Of a stretch of 35,237 nucleotides of DNA, positions 18,397 to 27,017 are shown one piece after another (the first letter of the stretch is position 1; each line of letters opens with the position of its first letter). A program made the position numbers and the translations under genes. Source of the DNA: a filamentous cyanobacterium CCP5 (GTDB taxonomy: Bacteria > Cyanobacteriota > Cyanobacteriia > Phormidesmidales > Phormidesmidaceae). The stretch lies in assembly GCA_003017785.1 (NCBI GenBank), contig PYEQ01000003.1, positions 1-35,237 of the forward strand, read 5' to 3'. The notes beneath the pieces were generated by a model. That model was given only the letters and a program-made list of their open reading frames with translations. It was not told the origin of the DNA and made no database searches.

Positions 18397-19469
18397 TTCG
18401 GCTTTTCAATCAGGGAAGCTGCCAGGCGGTTCAAAGCGACTGCTGCCAGTAGTCCACCGCCGGACGTGCCCTCTACAGTGAGATAGGGAATGTCGAGCTG
18501 CATGAGTTGTCGCTTGGCAGCGGGGGCATGGCTAAAACCGATGGGTAGGCCAATGATGAGAGCTGGCTGGCGGTGATGCTGAGCGACTGCTGCCAACAGT
18601 TTTATCAACACCGAAGGTGCATAGCCGACAACCCAGATATTGCCGTCAATCAGTGAGTCGAGCCGCGCCTGCCAGTTGGTTTCTTGCCAAAAAGTTTGTT
18701 CGGCCTCAGCCGCACTGCTGAGGTGAGGATCGTCGAGTAGCGTTGTCCATGGGCAGCCCAGATGAGTAAGCCGCGTTTGATCCAGTGAGTTGGCCACCGC
18801 TGGTACATCGCTGACGACCGTACAGCCTGCCTGCAAGGATTCACGCGCCGCTTTAATCGCATTAGGACTAAAGCGCACAAACCCGGCCAAGCTGACATCG
18901 CCGCAGGCCAAAACCAGGTGGGAAATGATATCTACCTCAATTTCGGGACGTTGAGATAGATCGGGTAGCAACTGCTGAAGGGCTTCGTGAAAGTTTTCGG
19001 GATGGTCGGCAGTGGCCGCGTCGAGATGGTGCCAGAGGTCTTCGCTGAGGGACTGAGCGGTTTGGGTTTCGACCTCTAAAAGCCGGAGCTGGGCGATCGC
19101 CTCAGCCTGCATGGACTGACACCCGCGATCGCGCCCCAGTAACCCTTCCAAAGCGGTGGCCGTTTGGCGCAGTTTAATCAGTTTTTGCAGAACGGTTTGA
19201 TACTGCTGCTGCAACTGCGGCCACAGTGACTCTGACCCATTGGATACCGCCTGTTTGGCCAACATTTGCTTGATGTGAGCAAGCTGAAACCCCTGCTGCT
19301 TCAACGCCACGATGCGCTGGAGTCGCTGCACATCCGCATCAACATACAGCCGATAGTTCCCCTCAGAACGTGGCGGGGGCGGCAGCAGCCCAATCTGGTG
19401 ATAGTGCCGCACCATGCGAGGTGTGATGCCGCAGCCAACGGTTTGGGTGAGTTCTTTGATGGTGAGCAT
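18372..19469 (-). CDS. coaR: CoaR-type cobalt-responsive MerR activator with precorrin isomerase-like domain
   Basis: A 365-residue fusion. Residues 1-75 are a MerR winged helix (MLTIKELTQTVGCGITPRMV; LYVDADVQRLQRIVALKQQG), residues 80-140 a coiled helix, and residues about 150-350 a CbiC/CobH precorrin-8X methylmutase-like domain (LVLACGDVSLAGFVRFSPNA; ESLQAGCTVVSDVPAVANS; PALIIGLPIGFSHAPAAKRQ). The protein ends NCHCYLQE; the Cys-His-Cys tail is the cobalt-sensing motif known for Synechocystis CoaR. CoaR activates the cobalt exporter gene coaT when cobalt is in excess. Here coaT is divergent, 62 bases away, across a MerR-like operator. Assignment is firm from architecture and context. Confidence 0.93.
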   Translation of the reverse strand: MLTIKELTQTVGCGITPRMVRHYHQIGLLPPPPRSEGNYRLYVDADVQRLQRIVALKQQGFQLAHIKQMLAKQAVSNGSESLWPQLQQQYQTVLQKLIKLRQTATALEGLLGRDRGCQSMQAEAIAQLRLLEVETQTAQSLSEDLWHHLDAATADHPENFHEALQQLLPDLSQRPEIEVDIISHLVLACGDVSLAGFVRFSPNAIKAARESLQAGCTVVSDVPAVANSLDQTRLTHLGCPWTTLLDDPHLSSAAEAEQTFWQETNWQARLDSLIDGNIWVVGYAPSVLIKLLAAVAQHHRQPALIIGLPIGFSHAPAAKRQLMQLDIPYLTVEGTSGGGLLAAVALNRLAASLIEKPNCHCYLQE

Positions 19470-19471
19470 GC

Positions 19472-19505
19472 CCTTGACCTTAACATCAATGTCAAGGTTT
19501 ATGGT
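19472..19505 (+). promoter_or_regulatory. MerR-type operator-promoter of coaT
   Basis: An inverted repeat CCTTGAC (19472-19478) and GTCAAGG (19491-19497) lies in the coaR-coaT gap. TTGACC at 19474-19479 can serve as -35 and TATGGT at 19500-19505 as -10, with a 20-base spacer. Overlong spacers of 19-20 bases with an inverted repeat between the boxes are the hallmark of promoters activated by MerR-family proteins through DNA distortion. Confidence 0.75.
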
Positions 19506-19531
19506 GATGCCGTAATCTGTATGGGCTTGAT

Positions 19532-21514
19532 ATGGCTGATAGTGTTTCCACGGCTTGGCAAAAGCGGTTTCCGGACTGGCTACAGACCTATCCAGAGGCG
19601 ATCGCGGCAGTCACCTGTGGACTGCTCACCCTATTGGGCTGGTTGGCCCTGAGCGGCAACTGGATTGGCGTCGGCGTCTGGGTATTGCTGGCGGCCTACG
19701 TCATTGGTGGCTTTGACAGTGCCCGTGAGGGACTGACGACGCTGTGGCAAGAGCGGGAACTGGACGTGGATCTGCTGATGATTGTGGCGGCAATCGGGGC
19801 GGCCATCCTCGGACTGTGGCAGCAGGAGTATTATCTGCTGGTGGATGGCGCGATCCTGATCCTGATTTTCGCCGTCAGCGGTGCTTTGGAAAGTATCGCC
19901 CTGCATCGCACCGAGCGGAACATTCGTAGCTTGATGCAGCTCGCCCCCGATACCGCCAGGGTTGCGGTTCAGGGGCAGGAACGGATGGTGGCAACGCAGC
20001 AGCTGCAGGTGGGCGATCGCATCCTGATCAAGCCGGGGGAGCTGATTCCCACCGATGGTCTGGTACAGGAAGGTCAGAGTGCGGTGAACCAAGCGCCGAT
20101 CACGGGGGAGTCGATTCCCGTGGAGAAGGCGATCGGGGATGAAGTCTTTGCGGGGACGATTAACGGCAATGGCGCTTTGACCGTCGAACTGCACAAGCCC
20201 CCAGAGAGCAGCCTGATTCAGCGGGTGATTCGCTTGGTGGAGCAGGCCAAAACCTCCGCGCCCCCTTCCCAGCAGTTTTTGGAAACCTTTGAGCGGGGCT
20301 ATGCCAAGGTCATCGTGGGAGCCGGACTGCTGCTGGCCCTGCTGCCGCCGCTGCTGTTGCAGTGGAGCTGGGAAACGACCATTTACCGAGCGCTGATCTT
20401 TCTGGTGGTGGCGTCTCCCTGTGCGCTGATGGCGGCGATTATGCCGACGCTGCTGTCAGGGATTGCGCGGGGGGCGCGGCAGGGCATCTTGTTCAAAGAC
20501 GGGGCGCAGTTAGAAACCATGGGACAGGTGCGGGCGATCGCCTTTGACAAAACCGGCACTCTGACTACGGGCATTTTGCAGGTGAGCGACCTGATTCCCG
20601 CCCCCGGCATTGACTCAGACCGATTGCTGCAAGTCGCCGCCTCCCTGGAAACCTACTCCGAACATCCCATCGCCGAAGCTATCGTGCAGACTGCCCATCG
20701 CCAAAAATTACCGCTGCTGCCAACCCAAGCGGTTCAAGCCGAAGTGGGACAAGGCATTTCCGGCACTTTGGAAGGGGCTGCCGTGCGGCTCGGAAAACCT
20801 GCGTTCGTGTTGGTGGAGGCTGCTGTTGCCACGGTCGCCACGGCCACTCCGACAGTCCGCCAGACATCCCAGGAACTACCGCCTGCCCTGCTGCAAGCGA
20901 GTCAGCGCCTGGAGCGGGAAGGCAAGACCGTCATCTGGGTCAGCCAAAATCGACAGGTGCTGGGTCTGCTGGCTGTGGCCGATGAGGTACGCCCCACGGC
21001 TCCCAGCTTGCTCAACCAGCTCCGCAAACTCGGTATCAACGCCACCGTCATGCTCACGGGCGACAACGACGCCACCGCCCAGACCGTCGCCCAAGCCGTC
21101 GGCGTCAATACCGTCTTCTCCAACCTCCTGCCCGAAGACAAAGTCACCGCCATTCAGCAGCTCCAGCAGCAATACGGCACCGTGGCGATGGTCGGCGACG
21201 GCATCAACGACGCCCCCGCCCTGGCCCAAGCCTCCGTGGGCATCGCCATGGGCGGCGCAGGTAGCGATGTCGCTCTGGAAACCGCCGATATTGTCCTCAT
21301 GGCCGATCGCCTCGAAAAGCTAGAGCAGGCCATTCGTATCGGCAAACGCTCCCAGCGCATCATCCGCCAAAACATCGCGATCGCCCTGACCTCGATCGCC
21401 CTGCTGATGGTCGCCAACTTCCTGGGTGAACTCACCCTGCCTGCCGGAGTCCTCGGCCACGAAGGCTCGACGCTACTGGTCACGCTCAACGGCTTGCGGT
21501 TGTTGAGGGGATAA
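19532..21514 (+). CDS. coaT: Cobalt-exporting P1B-4-type ATPase CoaT
   Basis: A 660-residue heavy-metal P-type ATPase. The membrane metal-site motif is SPC (VVASPCALMAAIMPTLLSG), and the C-terminal helix has HEGST, together marking the P1B-4 cobalt/zinc subgroup. Other motifs: actuator APITGESIPVEKAIG, phosphorylation site AFDKTGTLTTG, HP dipeptide in SEHPIAEAI, hinge [16 protein letters not shown]. No N-terminal CxxC metal domain is present, as in known CoaT. It pumps Co2+ out of the cytosol. Divergent coaR and the intervening MerR-type operator support cobalt-inducible expression. Confidence 0.94.
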   Translation: MADSVSTAWQKRFPDWLQTYPEAIAAVTCGLLTLLGWLALSGNWIGVGVWVLLAAYVIGGFDSAREGLTTLWQERELDVDLLMIVAAIGAAILGLWQQEYYLLVDGAILILIFAVSGALESIALHRTERNIRSLMQLAPDTARVAVQGQERMVATQQLQVGDRILIKPGELIPTDGLVQEGQSAVNQAPITGESIPVEKAIGDEVFAGTINGNGALTVELHKPPESSLIQRVIRLVEQAKTSAPPSQQFLETFERGYAKVIVGAGLLLALLPPLLLQWSWETTIYRALIFLVVASPCALMAAIMPTLLSGIARGARQGILFKDGAQLETMGQVRAIAFDKTGTLTTGILQVSDLIPAPGIDSDRLLQVAASLETYSEHPIAEAIVQTAHRQKLPLLPTQAVQAEVGQGISGTLEGAAVRLGKPAFVLVEAAVATVATATPTVRQTSQELPPALLQASQRLEREGKTVIWVSQNRQVLGLLAVADEVRPTAPSLLNQLRKLGINATVMLTGDNDATAQTVAQAVGVNTVFSNLLPEDKVTAIQQLQQQYGTVAMVGDGINDAPALAQASVGIAMGGAGSDVALETADIVLMADRLEKLEQAIRIGKRSQRIIRQNIAIALTSIALLMVANFLGELTLPAGVLGHEGSTLLVTLNGLRLLRG

Positions 21515-21821
21515 TCGGGGACAGGTCGGCTAGGTCGGTGATATCGCCAGATGGTCAAACTTGTCGCGCCGCTACCTGAAGCTGTTATGCATCTCAAAGA
21601 TTTCTTCTCCGGTGCCAATCACCAGCTGATTAGCATCGAGTCTTTTTGTCGTCGAACGCTTGAATTCACCTGAAAGAAATGCCCCTTGGGGGCATAGAAC
21701 ATCAGTCAGCAAACTGATAGCTTGCTATGAATAACATTTTCTCATTGAGTTTCATCGCAGTCTGAAAGCTCTACCTTTATCGATTTTTTCTAACCACAAC
21801 ATATGGGCTTTGCACTAAGTT
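21515..21821. other. Spacer between coaT and the CsoR-family gene
   Basis: No gene is visible. Its main content is the palindromic operator-like element at 21679-21703 and a homologous downstream stretch to about 21727 (TGATAGCTT). The promoter of the CsoR-family gene is expected between 21700 and 21820; no clear -10/-35 pair could be chosen. Confidence 0.5.
21679..21703 (+). promoter_or_regulatory. Palindromic operator-like element, copy 1 (upstream of CsoR-family gene)
   Basis: ATGCCCC-TTG-GGGGCAT is a perfect seven-base inverted repeat with a G/C tract, followed by AGAACATC. It recurs at 22236-22260 before the superoxide dismutase gene. G/C-tract palindromes are typical CsoR/RcnR-family operators, and autoregulation is usual in this family. 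A hairpin function cannot be excluded. Confidence 0.65.
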
Positions 21822-22178
21822 ATGACCATTAGAAAGCCCAATCCTGCCGATGAGCGAAGCCCTTCGCTTCACCGTCATGGAGATGAGTCGGCAACCTCTC
21901 ACCAGCACGTTCATGATCCTGAATCACTCCAGCACATTATTAACCGACTAGCCCGGATAGAAGGCCAAGTTCGGGGGATTCAAACCATGATTCGCAATCA
22001 GCGGTCTTGTCCTGACGTTTTAGTGCAAATCGTTTCTGTGCGGGCTGCTTTGGGGCGGGTCGGCCGCATTATTTTGGATGAGCATCTTAGCGATTGCCTC
22101 ACACGGGCGGTGGAAGAAGGCAATATCCAGGAAGAAATGAAACAACTGAAAACGGCACTGGATCGCTTTTTGCCCTGA
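21822..22178 (+). CDS. InrS-like nickel/metal-sensing repressor, CsoR/RcnR family
   Basis: A 118-residue all-helical DUF156 protein. The core has INRLARIEGQVRGIQTMI and the metal ligands C63 (RSCPDVLVQI), H88 and C92 (LDEHLSDC), the C-H-C pattern shared by CsoR and InrS. The N-terminal extension is histidine-rich (H17, H19, H27, H29, H31); H31 lies at the same distance from C63 as the N-terminal nickel ligand reported for Synechocystis InrS lies from its cysteine. These proteins repress metal-export genes until metal binds. Neighbours are a cobalt exporter, an iron superoxide dismutase and a nickel/peptide-type ABC importer, consistent with nickel sensing. Metal identity is inferred. Confidence 0.88.
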   Translation: MTIRKPNPADERSPSLHRHGDESATSHQHVHDPESLQHIINRLARIEGQVRGIQTMIRNQRSCPDVLVQIVSVRAALGRVGRIILDEHLSDCLTRAVEEGNIQEEMKQLKTALDRFLP

Positions 22179-22235
22179 GTTAATGATTGACCTGCGATCG
22201 CACCATTGCGTGAGGTCATCCATCAAACCAAGCTA

Positions 22236-22260
22236 ATGCCCCTCAGGGGCATAGAACATC
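22236..22260 (+). promoter_or_regulatory. Palindromic operator-like element, copy 2 (upstream of sodB)
   Basis: ATGCCCC-TCA-GGGGCAT followed by AGAACATC: same arms and same right flank as the copy at 21679-21703, only the centre differs. Similarity continues for about 25 further bases (ATCGGTGAGCGATTTGATAG). It lies 58 bases after the CsoR-family stop and about 172 bases before the superoxide dismutase start. Confidence 0.65.
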
Positions 22261-22432
22261 GGTGAGCGATTTGATAGGCTTTTCACCGGGTGGAAAAATA
22301 ATGGAAACAAGTCCGTCTTGACTAGGCATGGCGAGCACCTTGCTGTTGGTTCAATGCCTGGGAGATATCAATTTTCATCAATGCATTTCCCCCTTAAAAA
22401 GTGATAACGTTCGTTGAGAGAACTAGATCCTG

Positions 22433-23032
22433 ATGGCTTACGAGCTTCCAGCTTTACCCTACGACTACACAGCTCTTGAACCCGATATTTCTAAGAGCAC
22501 TTTAGAGTTTCACCACGACAAGCATCATGCCGCTTATGTGAGTAAGTTCAATGCGGCAGTAGCAGGCACTGACTTAGATAGCCAGCCGATTGAAGCTGTG
22601 ATCAAGGCGATCGCGGGCGATCCTGAAAAGAGCGGACTGTTCAATAATGCGGCTCAAGCTTGGAACCATACCTTTTACTGGAACAGTATGAAACCCGGTG
22701 GTGGCGGGATGCCTACAGGCGACCTGGCAAAGAAGATTGAGGCTGACTTTGGCAGCTTTGAGAAATTTGCCGAAGCCTTCAAGAATGCCGGAGCGACTCA
22801 GTTCGGTAGCGGCTGGGCCTGGCTCGTGCTAGACAATGGCACCCTCAAAGTCACTAAAACGTTGAACGCCGATAATCCCCTGACCAGTGGGCAGGTGCCG
22901 CTGCTGACGATGGACGTCTGGGAGCACGCCTACTACCTGGATTACCAAAACAAGCGCCCTGACTATATCGGAGCCTTCTTAGGGAGCCTGGCTAATTGGG
23001 ATTTTGCCGCCCAAAATCTGGCCGCTGCTTGA
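22433..23032 (+). CDS. sodB: Iron superoxide dismutase
   Basis: A 199-residue cytosolic superoxide dismutase converting superoxide to oxygen and hydrogen peroxide. Metal ligands are in LEFHHDKHHAAYV, AAQAWNHTFYWNS and MDVWEHAYYLDYQN. The glutamine in AAQAWNHTFYW is the outer-sphere residue typical of iron rather than manganese enzymes. Length and N-terminus (MAYELPALPYDY) are standard. A potential metalloregulator palindrome lies upstream and a good rho-independent terminator downstream. Control by the neighbouring CsoR-family sensor is inferred from the shared element. Confidence 0.96.
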   Translation: MAYELPALPYDYTALEPDISKSTLEFHHDKHHAAYVSKFNAAVAGTDLDSQPIEAVIKAIAGDPEKSGLFNNAAQAWNHTFYWNSMKPGGGGMPTGDLAKKIEADFGSFEKFAEAFKNAGATQFGSGWAWLVLDNGTLKVTKTLNADNPLTSGQVPLLTMDVWEHAYYLDYQNKRPDYIGAFLGSLANWDFAAQNLAAA

Positions 23033-23109
23033 GTCATCCTGAGCCTGTTCATGACTTCAACTGGCTGAGCCAACGCCACTCTGTCGCTGCGTTTGAAGTC
23101 TGGCTGCAC

Positions 23110-23149
23110 GGCTCTGTCTCGCCGAGGCAGAGCCACTTTATTCGGTTTT
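23110..23149 (+). terminator. Rho-independent terminator after sodB
   Basis: GGCTCTG (23110-23116) pairs with CAGAGCC (23128-23134), extended by one further C-G pair, around an 11-base interior containing CTCGCCGAG. It is followed by the T-rich ACTTTATTCGGTTTTA. Placed 78 bases after the sodB stop, it should end that transcript before the next gene. Confidence 0.75.
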
Positions 23150-23162
23150 ATCCAATTCCATT

Positions 23163-23396
23163 ATGATTCTGAACCCTGATTACCCTCACATCGTCTGGTC
23201 GTTCACCTATCGGGGCTGGCGACTAGAGATTGACCAAAGCGCAGAGGAGGGTCAAACCCTGTATGCCGTTTGGGCGAATCACGAGGCGGGCTGTGCGGTA
23301 GCGGTTCCCTGTGCTTTCACCCAATCAGAGGCGATTAAGCGAGCCAAACGATATGTGGATGTCCGCATGAACACCCCTGCCATCAAAATTGTGTGA
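23163..23396 (+). CDS. Small conserved-looking hypothetical protein (77 aa)
   Basis: The ATG at 23163 opens a 77-residue soluble protein (MILNPDYPHIVWSFTYRGWR at the N-terminus, FTQSEAIKRAKRYVDVRM near the end). Codon use and composition look coding, with predicted beta strands first and a final helix. It is not recognised. The stop lies seven bases before the start of the nickel/peptide-binding protein gene, so it probably leads that operon. It might be a small accessory protein of the importer; this rests only on position. Confidence 0.6.
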   Translation: MILNPDYPHIVWSFTYRGWRLEIDQSAEEGQTLYAVWANHEAGCAVAVPCAFTQSEAIKRAKRYVDVRMNTPAIKIV

Positions 23397-23403
23397 GGTT
23401 GCT

Positions 23404-25047
23404 ATGAGTCTTAAACAACAGTTCTTGCTGGGAAATTTAGGTGCTGCTCTGTTGGGCATAGGGTTGGTCGGTTGCGGTGCTGGCCCAACGGAGTCGGCAG
23501 ATGTCTCAGAACCCGCTGAGTCGGTGACTCGGACAGGTTCAGCAGAGCAAATTGTGCTGGCGATCGCGGGCGAAAGTGAAGAGGGCTACGACCCGACCCT
23601 GGGCTGGGGTCGCTACGGGTCGCCCCTATTCCAGAGCACGCTGCTGAAGCGGGATGCTGACCTCAACATCGTCAACGATCTGGCGACGGACTACACCGTG
23701 AGTGCAGACGGGCTGACCTGGACGGTGACGATTCGCGACGATGCGGTCTTCTCCGATGGCGAACCCCTGACCGCTGAGGATGTAGCCTATACCTTCAACC
23801 AGGCAGCCGAAAGTGGTGGTTTGACAGACGTAACTGTTTTGGAAGAAGCGGTGGCCGTAGACGACACCACCGTTGAGTTGCGCCTCCAGGAACCCCAAAG
23901 CACTTTCGTGAATCGCCTGATTACCCTGGGCATTGTGCCCGAACATGCCTACGGGTCGGACTACGCCCGCAACCCGATCGGCTCTGGTCCTTACCAGATG
24001 GTCCAATGGGATGAAGGGCAGCAGCTCATCGTCGAGGCCAACCCCGACTACTACGGCGAAGCGCCCGGCATTGATCGCCTCGTCTTTCTGTTTGTAGAAG
24101 AAGATGCCGCCTTCGCTGCCGCCAAAGCGGGACAGGCCCAGGTGGCGAGCGTCCCCCAGGCGCTAGCGGTGCAGACCATCGAGGGGATGACCCTCTATGA
24201 CGTCACCAGCGTCGATAATCGGGGGCTGATGTTTCCCTACATTCCGGCATCGGCAGGGGAAACGACGCCCGATGGCGACCCGATTGGCAATGATGTCACA
24301 GCCGATCCGGCGATTCGGCAGGCGGTGAACTACGCGATCGATCGCCAAGCCCTGGTGGATGGCGTTTTGGAAGGCTACGGCTCCGTCGCCTATGGCCCTG
24401 TCAGCGGGCTGGCCTGGGAAGAACCCAGCGCGGCGATCGAAGATGCCCAGCCGGAAAAAGCCCAGGAAATCCTAACGGCGGGTGGCTGGGTCGATAGCGA
24501 CAGCGATGGGGTGTTGGAAAAAGACGGTCTGAAGGCCGAATTCACCGTTCTCTACCCCGCCAGCGACAGCACCCGACAGGCCCTAGCCCTGGCGACGGCG
24601 GAGATGTTGAAACCCATTGGCATTCAGGCCAACGTCGAAGGCAAAAGCTGGGATCAGATTGAGCCCGCCATGCACAGCAACGTGGTGGTATTTGGCTGGG
24701 GCAGCCACGACCAGACCGAGATCTACAACCTCTATCACAGCCAGTCGGCCCAGGGAGATTTCAATAACGCCGGGTACTACGCTAACCAGGCCATCGACGA
24801 AACCCTGGATCTGGCCATGGGTGCCCCCTCGGAGGCTGAAGCGATCGCCTTCTGGAAAGCCGCCCAGTGGGATGGCAACCAGGGCTTTACCGCCAAAGGG
24901 GATGCGGCCTGGGCCTGGCTGGTGAATTTAGACCACACCTACTTCGTCAGCGACTGCCTGGATATCGGTCAACCTCAAGTGGAACCCCATGGCCATGGCT
25001 GGCCGATCACTGCCAACATCGCTGAGTGGGAGTGGACATGCAATTAA
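23404..25047 (+). CDS. nikA: ABC transporter substrate-binding lipoprotein (NikA/DppA family)
   Basis: About 547 residues from the ATG at 23404 (GAGG seven bases upstream), starting MSLKQQFLLGNLGAALLGIG and a lipobox LVGC, so it is a lipoprotein of the periplasm. The mature part is a family-5 extracellular solute-binding protein (DGLTWTVTIRDDAVFSDGEP; LTAEDVAYTFNQAAESGG; RNPIGSGPYQMVQWDEGQQL; FTVLYPASDSTRQALALATA). This family binds peptides, or nickel chelates in NikA. The setting among a nickel-type sensor and cobalt exporter suggests nickel or a metallophore, but the ligand cannot be read. It overlaps the first permease gene by ten bases. Confidence 0.85.
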   Translation: MSLKQQFLLGNLGAALLGIGLVGCGAGPTESADVSEPAESVTRTGSAEQIVLAIAGESEEGYDPTLGWGRYGSPLFQSTLLKRDADLNIVNDLATDYTVSADGLTWTVTIRDDAVFSDGEPLTAEDVAYTFNQAAESGGLTDVTVLEEAVAVDDTTVELRLQEPQSTFVNRLITLGIVPEHAYGSDYARNPIGSGPYQMVQWDEGQQLIVEANPDYYGEAPGIDRLVFLFVEEDAAFAAAKAGQAQVASVPQALAVQTIEGMTLYDVTSVDNRGLMFPYIPASAGETTPDGDPIGNDVTADPAIRQAVNYAIDRQALVDGVLEGYGSVAYGPVSGLAWEEPSAAIEDAQPEKAQEILTAGGWVDSDSDGVLEKDGLKAEFTVLYPASDSTRQALALATAEMLKPIGIQANVEGKSWDQIEPAMHSNVVVFGWGSHDQTEIYNLYHSQSAQGDFNNAGYYANQAIDETLDLAMGAPSEAEAIAFWKAAQWDGNQGFTAKGDAAWAWLVNLDHTYFVSDCLDIGQPQVEPHGHGWPITANIAEWEWTCN

Positions 25048-26027
25048 GGCCAATCGCAACCTTTGCGGCTCAGAAGCTGCTGCGGCTGGGTCTCTTGCTG
25101 CTGGCGGTGGCGATCTTCACCTTCGTGCTGCTGAGTCTGTCCCCCATCGACCCGGTGCAGGCCTACATCGGCGCCGACATGCTCCAGATCAGCCCCGAGC
25201 AGCGGCAGTTGATTGCTGAACGCTGGGGGCTCGATCAGCCGATGATTGTCCGGTTTTGGGACTGGCTGGGGCAGCTCCTGCAGGGCAACTGGGGCACCTC
25301 GATGGTGTTTAACCAGCCCGTGGGCGAGGTGATTGCCAATCGGTTTTGGGTGTCGCTGCAAATGCTGGCGATCGCCTGGCTCCTCTCCGGCATCCTCGGT
25401 CTGGGACTGGGCATTCTGTCCGGGGCACTGGCCGGTTCCTGGGTTGACCGGGTGATTCGCCTCTACGCCTACACCCTGGCCTCGTCACCTACCTTTTGGG
25501 TAGCCCTGCTGCTGCTGATTGTCTTCTCGGTGTCCCTGAGGGTCACGCCCATTTGCTGCGCCGCACCGCCGGGCGTGTTGGCCGAAAACGTCACCTTCTG
25601 GCAGCATCTCCATCACCTATTGCTACCCGCGATCGCCCTCAGCATCATTGGCATTGCCAACATCGCCCTGCACACGCGCCAAAAGCTGATCGACGTGCTG
25701 CACAGCGACTACATCCTGTTTGCCCGCGCCCAGGGTGAACCCCTCTGGGGTGTGATTCGCCACCACGGCTTTCGCAACCTGATTCTGCCTGCCTTGACCC
25801 TGCAATTCGCCTCCTTGAGTGAGCTGTTTGGCGGGTCGGTGCTAGTCGAGCAGGTATTTGCCTATCCCGGTTTGGGCGAGGCCACGGTACAGGCCGCTCT
25901 CCGAAGCGACGTGCCGCTGCTGGTGGGCATCGTGTTCTTCAGCGCCCTCTTCGTCTACACCGGCAATACGCTGGCCGATCTGGCCTATCCCCTTGTTGAC
26001 CCCCGCATTCGGTTAGGAGGAAGTTAG
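25038..26027 (+). CDS. nikB: ABC transporter permease, NikB/DppB family
   Basis: About 329 residues from the ATG at 25038, which overlaps the preceding gene and follows GGGAGTGG. Typical of the first permease of nickel/peptide importers: N-terminal helix with LLSLSPIDPVQAYIG, six membrane helices, and the ATPase-coupling loop near YILFARAQGEPLWGVIRHHG, ending LAYPLVDPRIRLGGS. A Cys-Cys pair (TPICCAAPPG) lies in the loop after helix 3. It forms the channel with the next permease. Nickel versus peptide specificity is open. Confidence 0.85.
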   Translation: MQLRPIATFAAQKLLRLGLLLLAVAIFTFVLLSLSPIDPVQAYIGADMLQISPEQRQLIAERWGLDQPMIVRFWDWLGQLLQGNWGTSMVFNQPVGEVIANRFWVSLQMLAIAWLLSGILGLGLGILSGALAGSWVDRVIRLYAYTLASSPTFWVALLLLIVFSVSLRVTPICCAAPPGVLAENVTFWQHLHHLLLPAIALSIIGIANIALHTRQKLIDVLHSDYILFARAQGEPLWGVIRHHGFRNLILPALTLQFASLSELFGGSVLVEQVFAYPGLGEATVQAALRSDVPLLVGIVFFSALFVYTGNTLADLAYPLVDPRIRLGGS

Positions 26028-26151
26028 TTTTTAGTTTTGAGTTCTTAGTTTTGAGTTTTTAGTTCTTAGTTCTCTATTCCAAGTCTCAATTCAAAACTCA
26101 ACATTCAAAACTCAAAACTCAACATTCAACCCTATTCATTCAAAACTATTC
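26028..26151. repeat. Heptamer/octamer repeat spacer, TTTTGAGTTCTTAG type, with inverted symmetry
   Basis: The left half repeats TTTAGTTTTGAGTTCTTAG; the right half repeats the complement-like AACTCAAAACTCAACATTC. The two halves can form a long imperfect hairpin between the two permease genes. The sequence is low complexity, unlike the neighbouring GC-rich genes, and does not encode protein. Confidence 0.85.
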
Positions 26152-27015
26152 ATGTCCCTCACCACCACCACTACTCCAGCTACCGTCCCAAGACGCCACA
26201 GCAATCGACGACAGCGCACCCTTTGGGGCATTACTCTCTGTACGCTTTTGCTGCTGGCGATTATCCTCAGCCCCTGGTTCATGGGCGATGCGGGTCTAAG
26301 TACCGTGCTCACCCAGCGCAACCAGCCCCCCTCTCTGGCTCACCCCTTCGGCACCGACTGGCTCGGGCGGGATATGCTGAGTCGTTCCCTCCACGGCATG
26401 TCCCTGAGCTTGCGCATTGGCCTCCTCGCCGCCGCTATCAGCGCCCTAATTGGCACTGGCCTGGGATTAGCAGCGGGTACCCTCGGCGGCTGGATCGACG
26501 CCGTCATCACCTGGATTATCGATGTGTTTTTCAGCCTGCCCCATCTGGTGCTGCTGATCTTGATCGCCTTTGCCATGGGCGGCGGCACTACCGGCGTGAT
26601 CGTCGCCGTGGCCCTCACCCACTGGACCAGCCTGGCCCGAGTCATCCGCGCCGAAGTACTACAGGTCAACAGCTCCGACTACGTCCACCTGTCCCGCCGC
26701 TTCGGCCGATCGCCCCTCTGGATTGCCCGCCACCACATGGTCCCCCACATCATTCCCCAACTGCTAGTGGGGCTGATTCTGCTGTTCCCCCACGCCATTC
26801 TGCACGAAGCGGCACTGTCCTTTATCGGGATTGGGCTGTCGCCGCATATCCCGGCGATCGGGATCATCCTGGCAGAATCCATGCGCCACCTCTCGACGGG
26901 CTATTGGTGGCTTGGCGTTATGCCGGGGCTGCTGCTGCTGCTCTCGGTCAAGGCTTTCGACTGGTTGGGGGAAAACGTACGGGCGTTGCTCGATCCGAAG
27001 ACGAGTCAGGGGTAA
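26152..27015 (+). CDS. nikC: ABC transporter permease, NikC/DppC family
   Basis: A 287-residue second permease. The N-terminus has a soluble lead, a helix (LCTLLLLAIILSPWFMG) and the family motif HPFGTDWLGRDMLSRSLHG. Then come five helices and the coupling loop SSDYVHLSRRFGRSPLWIAR. The segment EAALSFIGIGLSPHIPAIG is diagnostic for NikC/DppC/OppC proteins. Start at 26152 follows the repeat-filled spacer; no clear ribosome binding site is visible. It pairs with the upstream permease. Confidence 0.87.
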   Translation: MSLTTTTTPATVPRRHSNRRQRTLWGITLCTLLLLAIILSPWFMGDAGLSTVLTQRNQPPSLAHPFGTDWLGRDMLSRSLHGMSLSLRIGLLAAAISALIGTGLGLAAGTLGGWIDAVITWIIDVFFSLPHLVLLILIAFAMGGGTTGVIVAVALTHWTSLARVIRAEVLQVNSSDYVHLSRRFGRSPLWIARHHMVPHIIPQLLVGLILLFPHAILHEAALSFIGIGLSPHIPAIGIILAESMRHLSTGYWWLGVMPGLLLLLSVKAFDWLGENVRALLDPKTSQG

Positions 27016-27017
27016 GA

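Noticed and set aside
20610-21323. 237-codon plus-strand frame inside coaT
   Set aside because: It is a shifted-frame shadow of coaT rich in Pro/Ser/Arg, caused by GC-rich codons.
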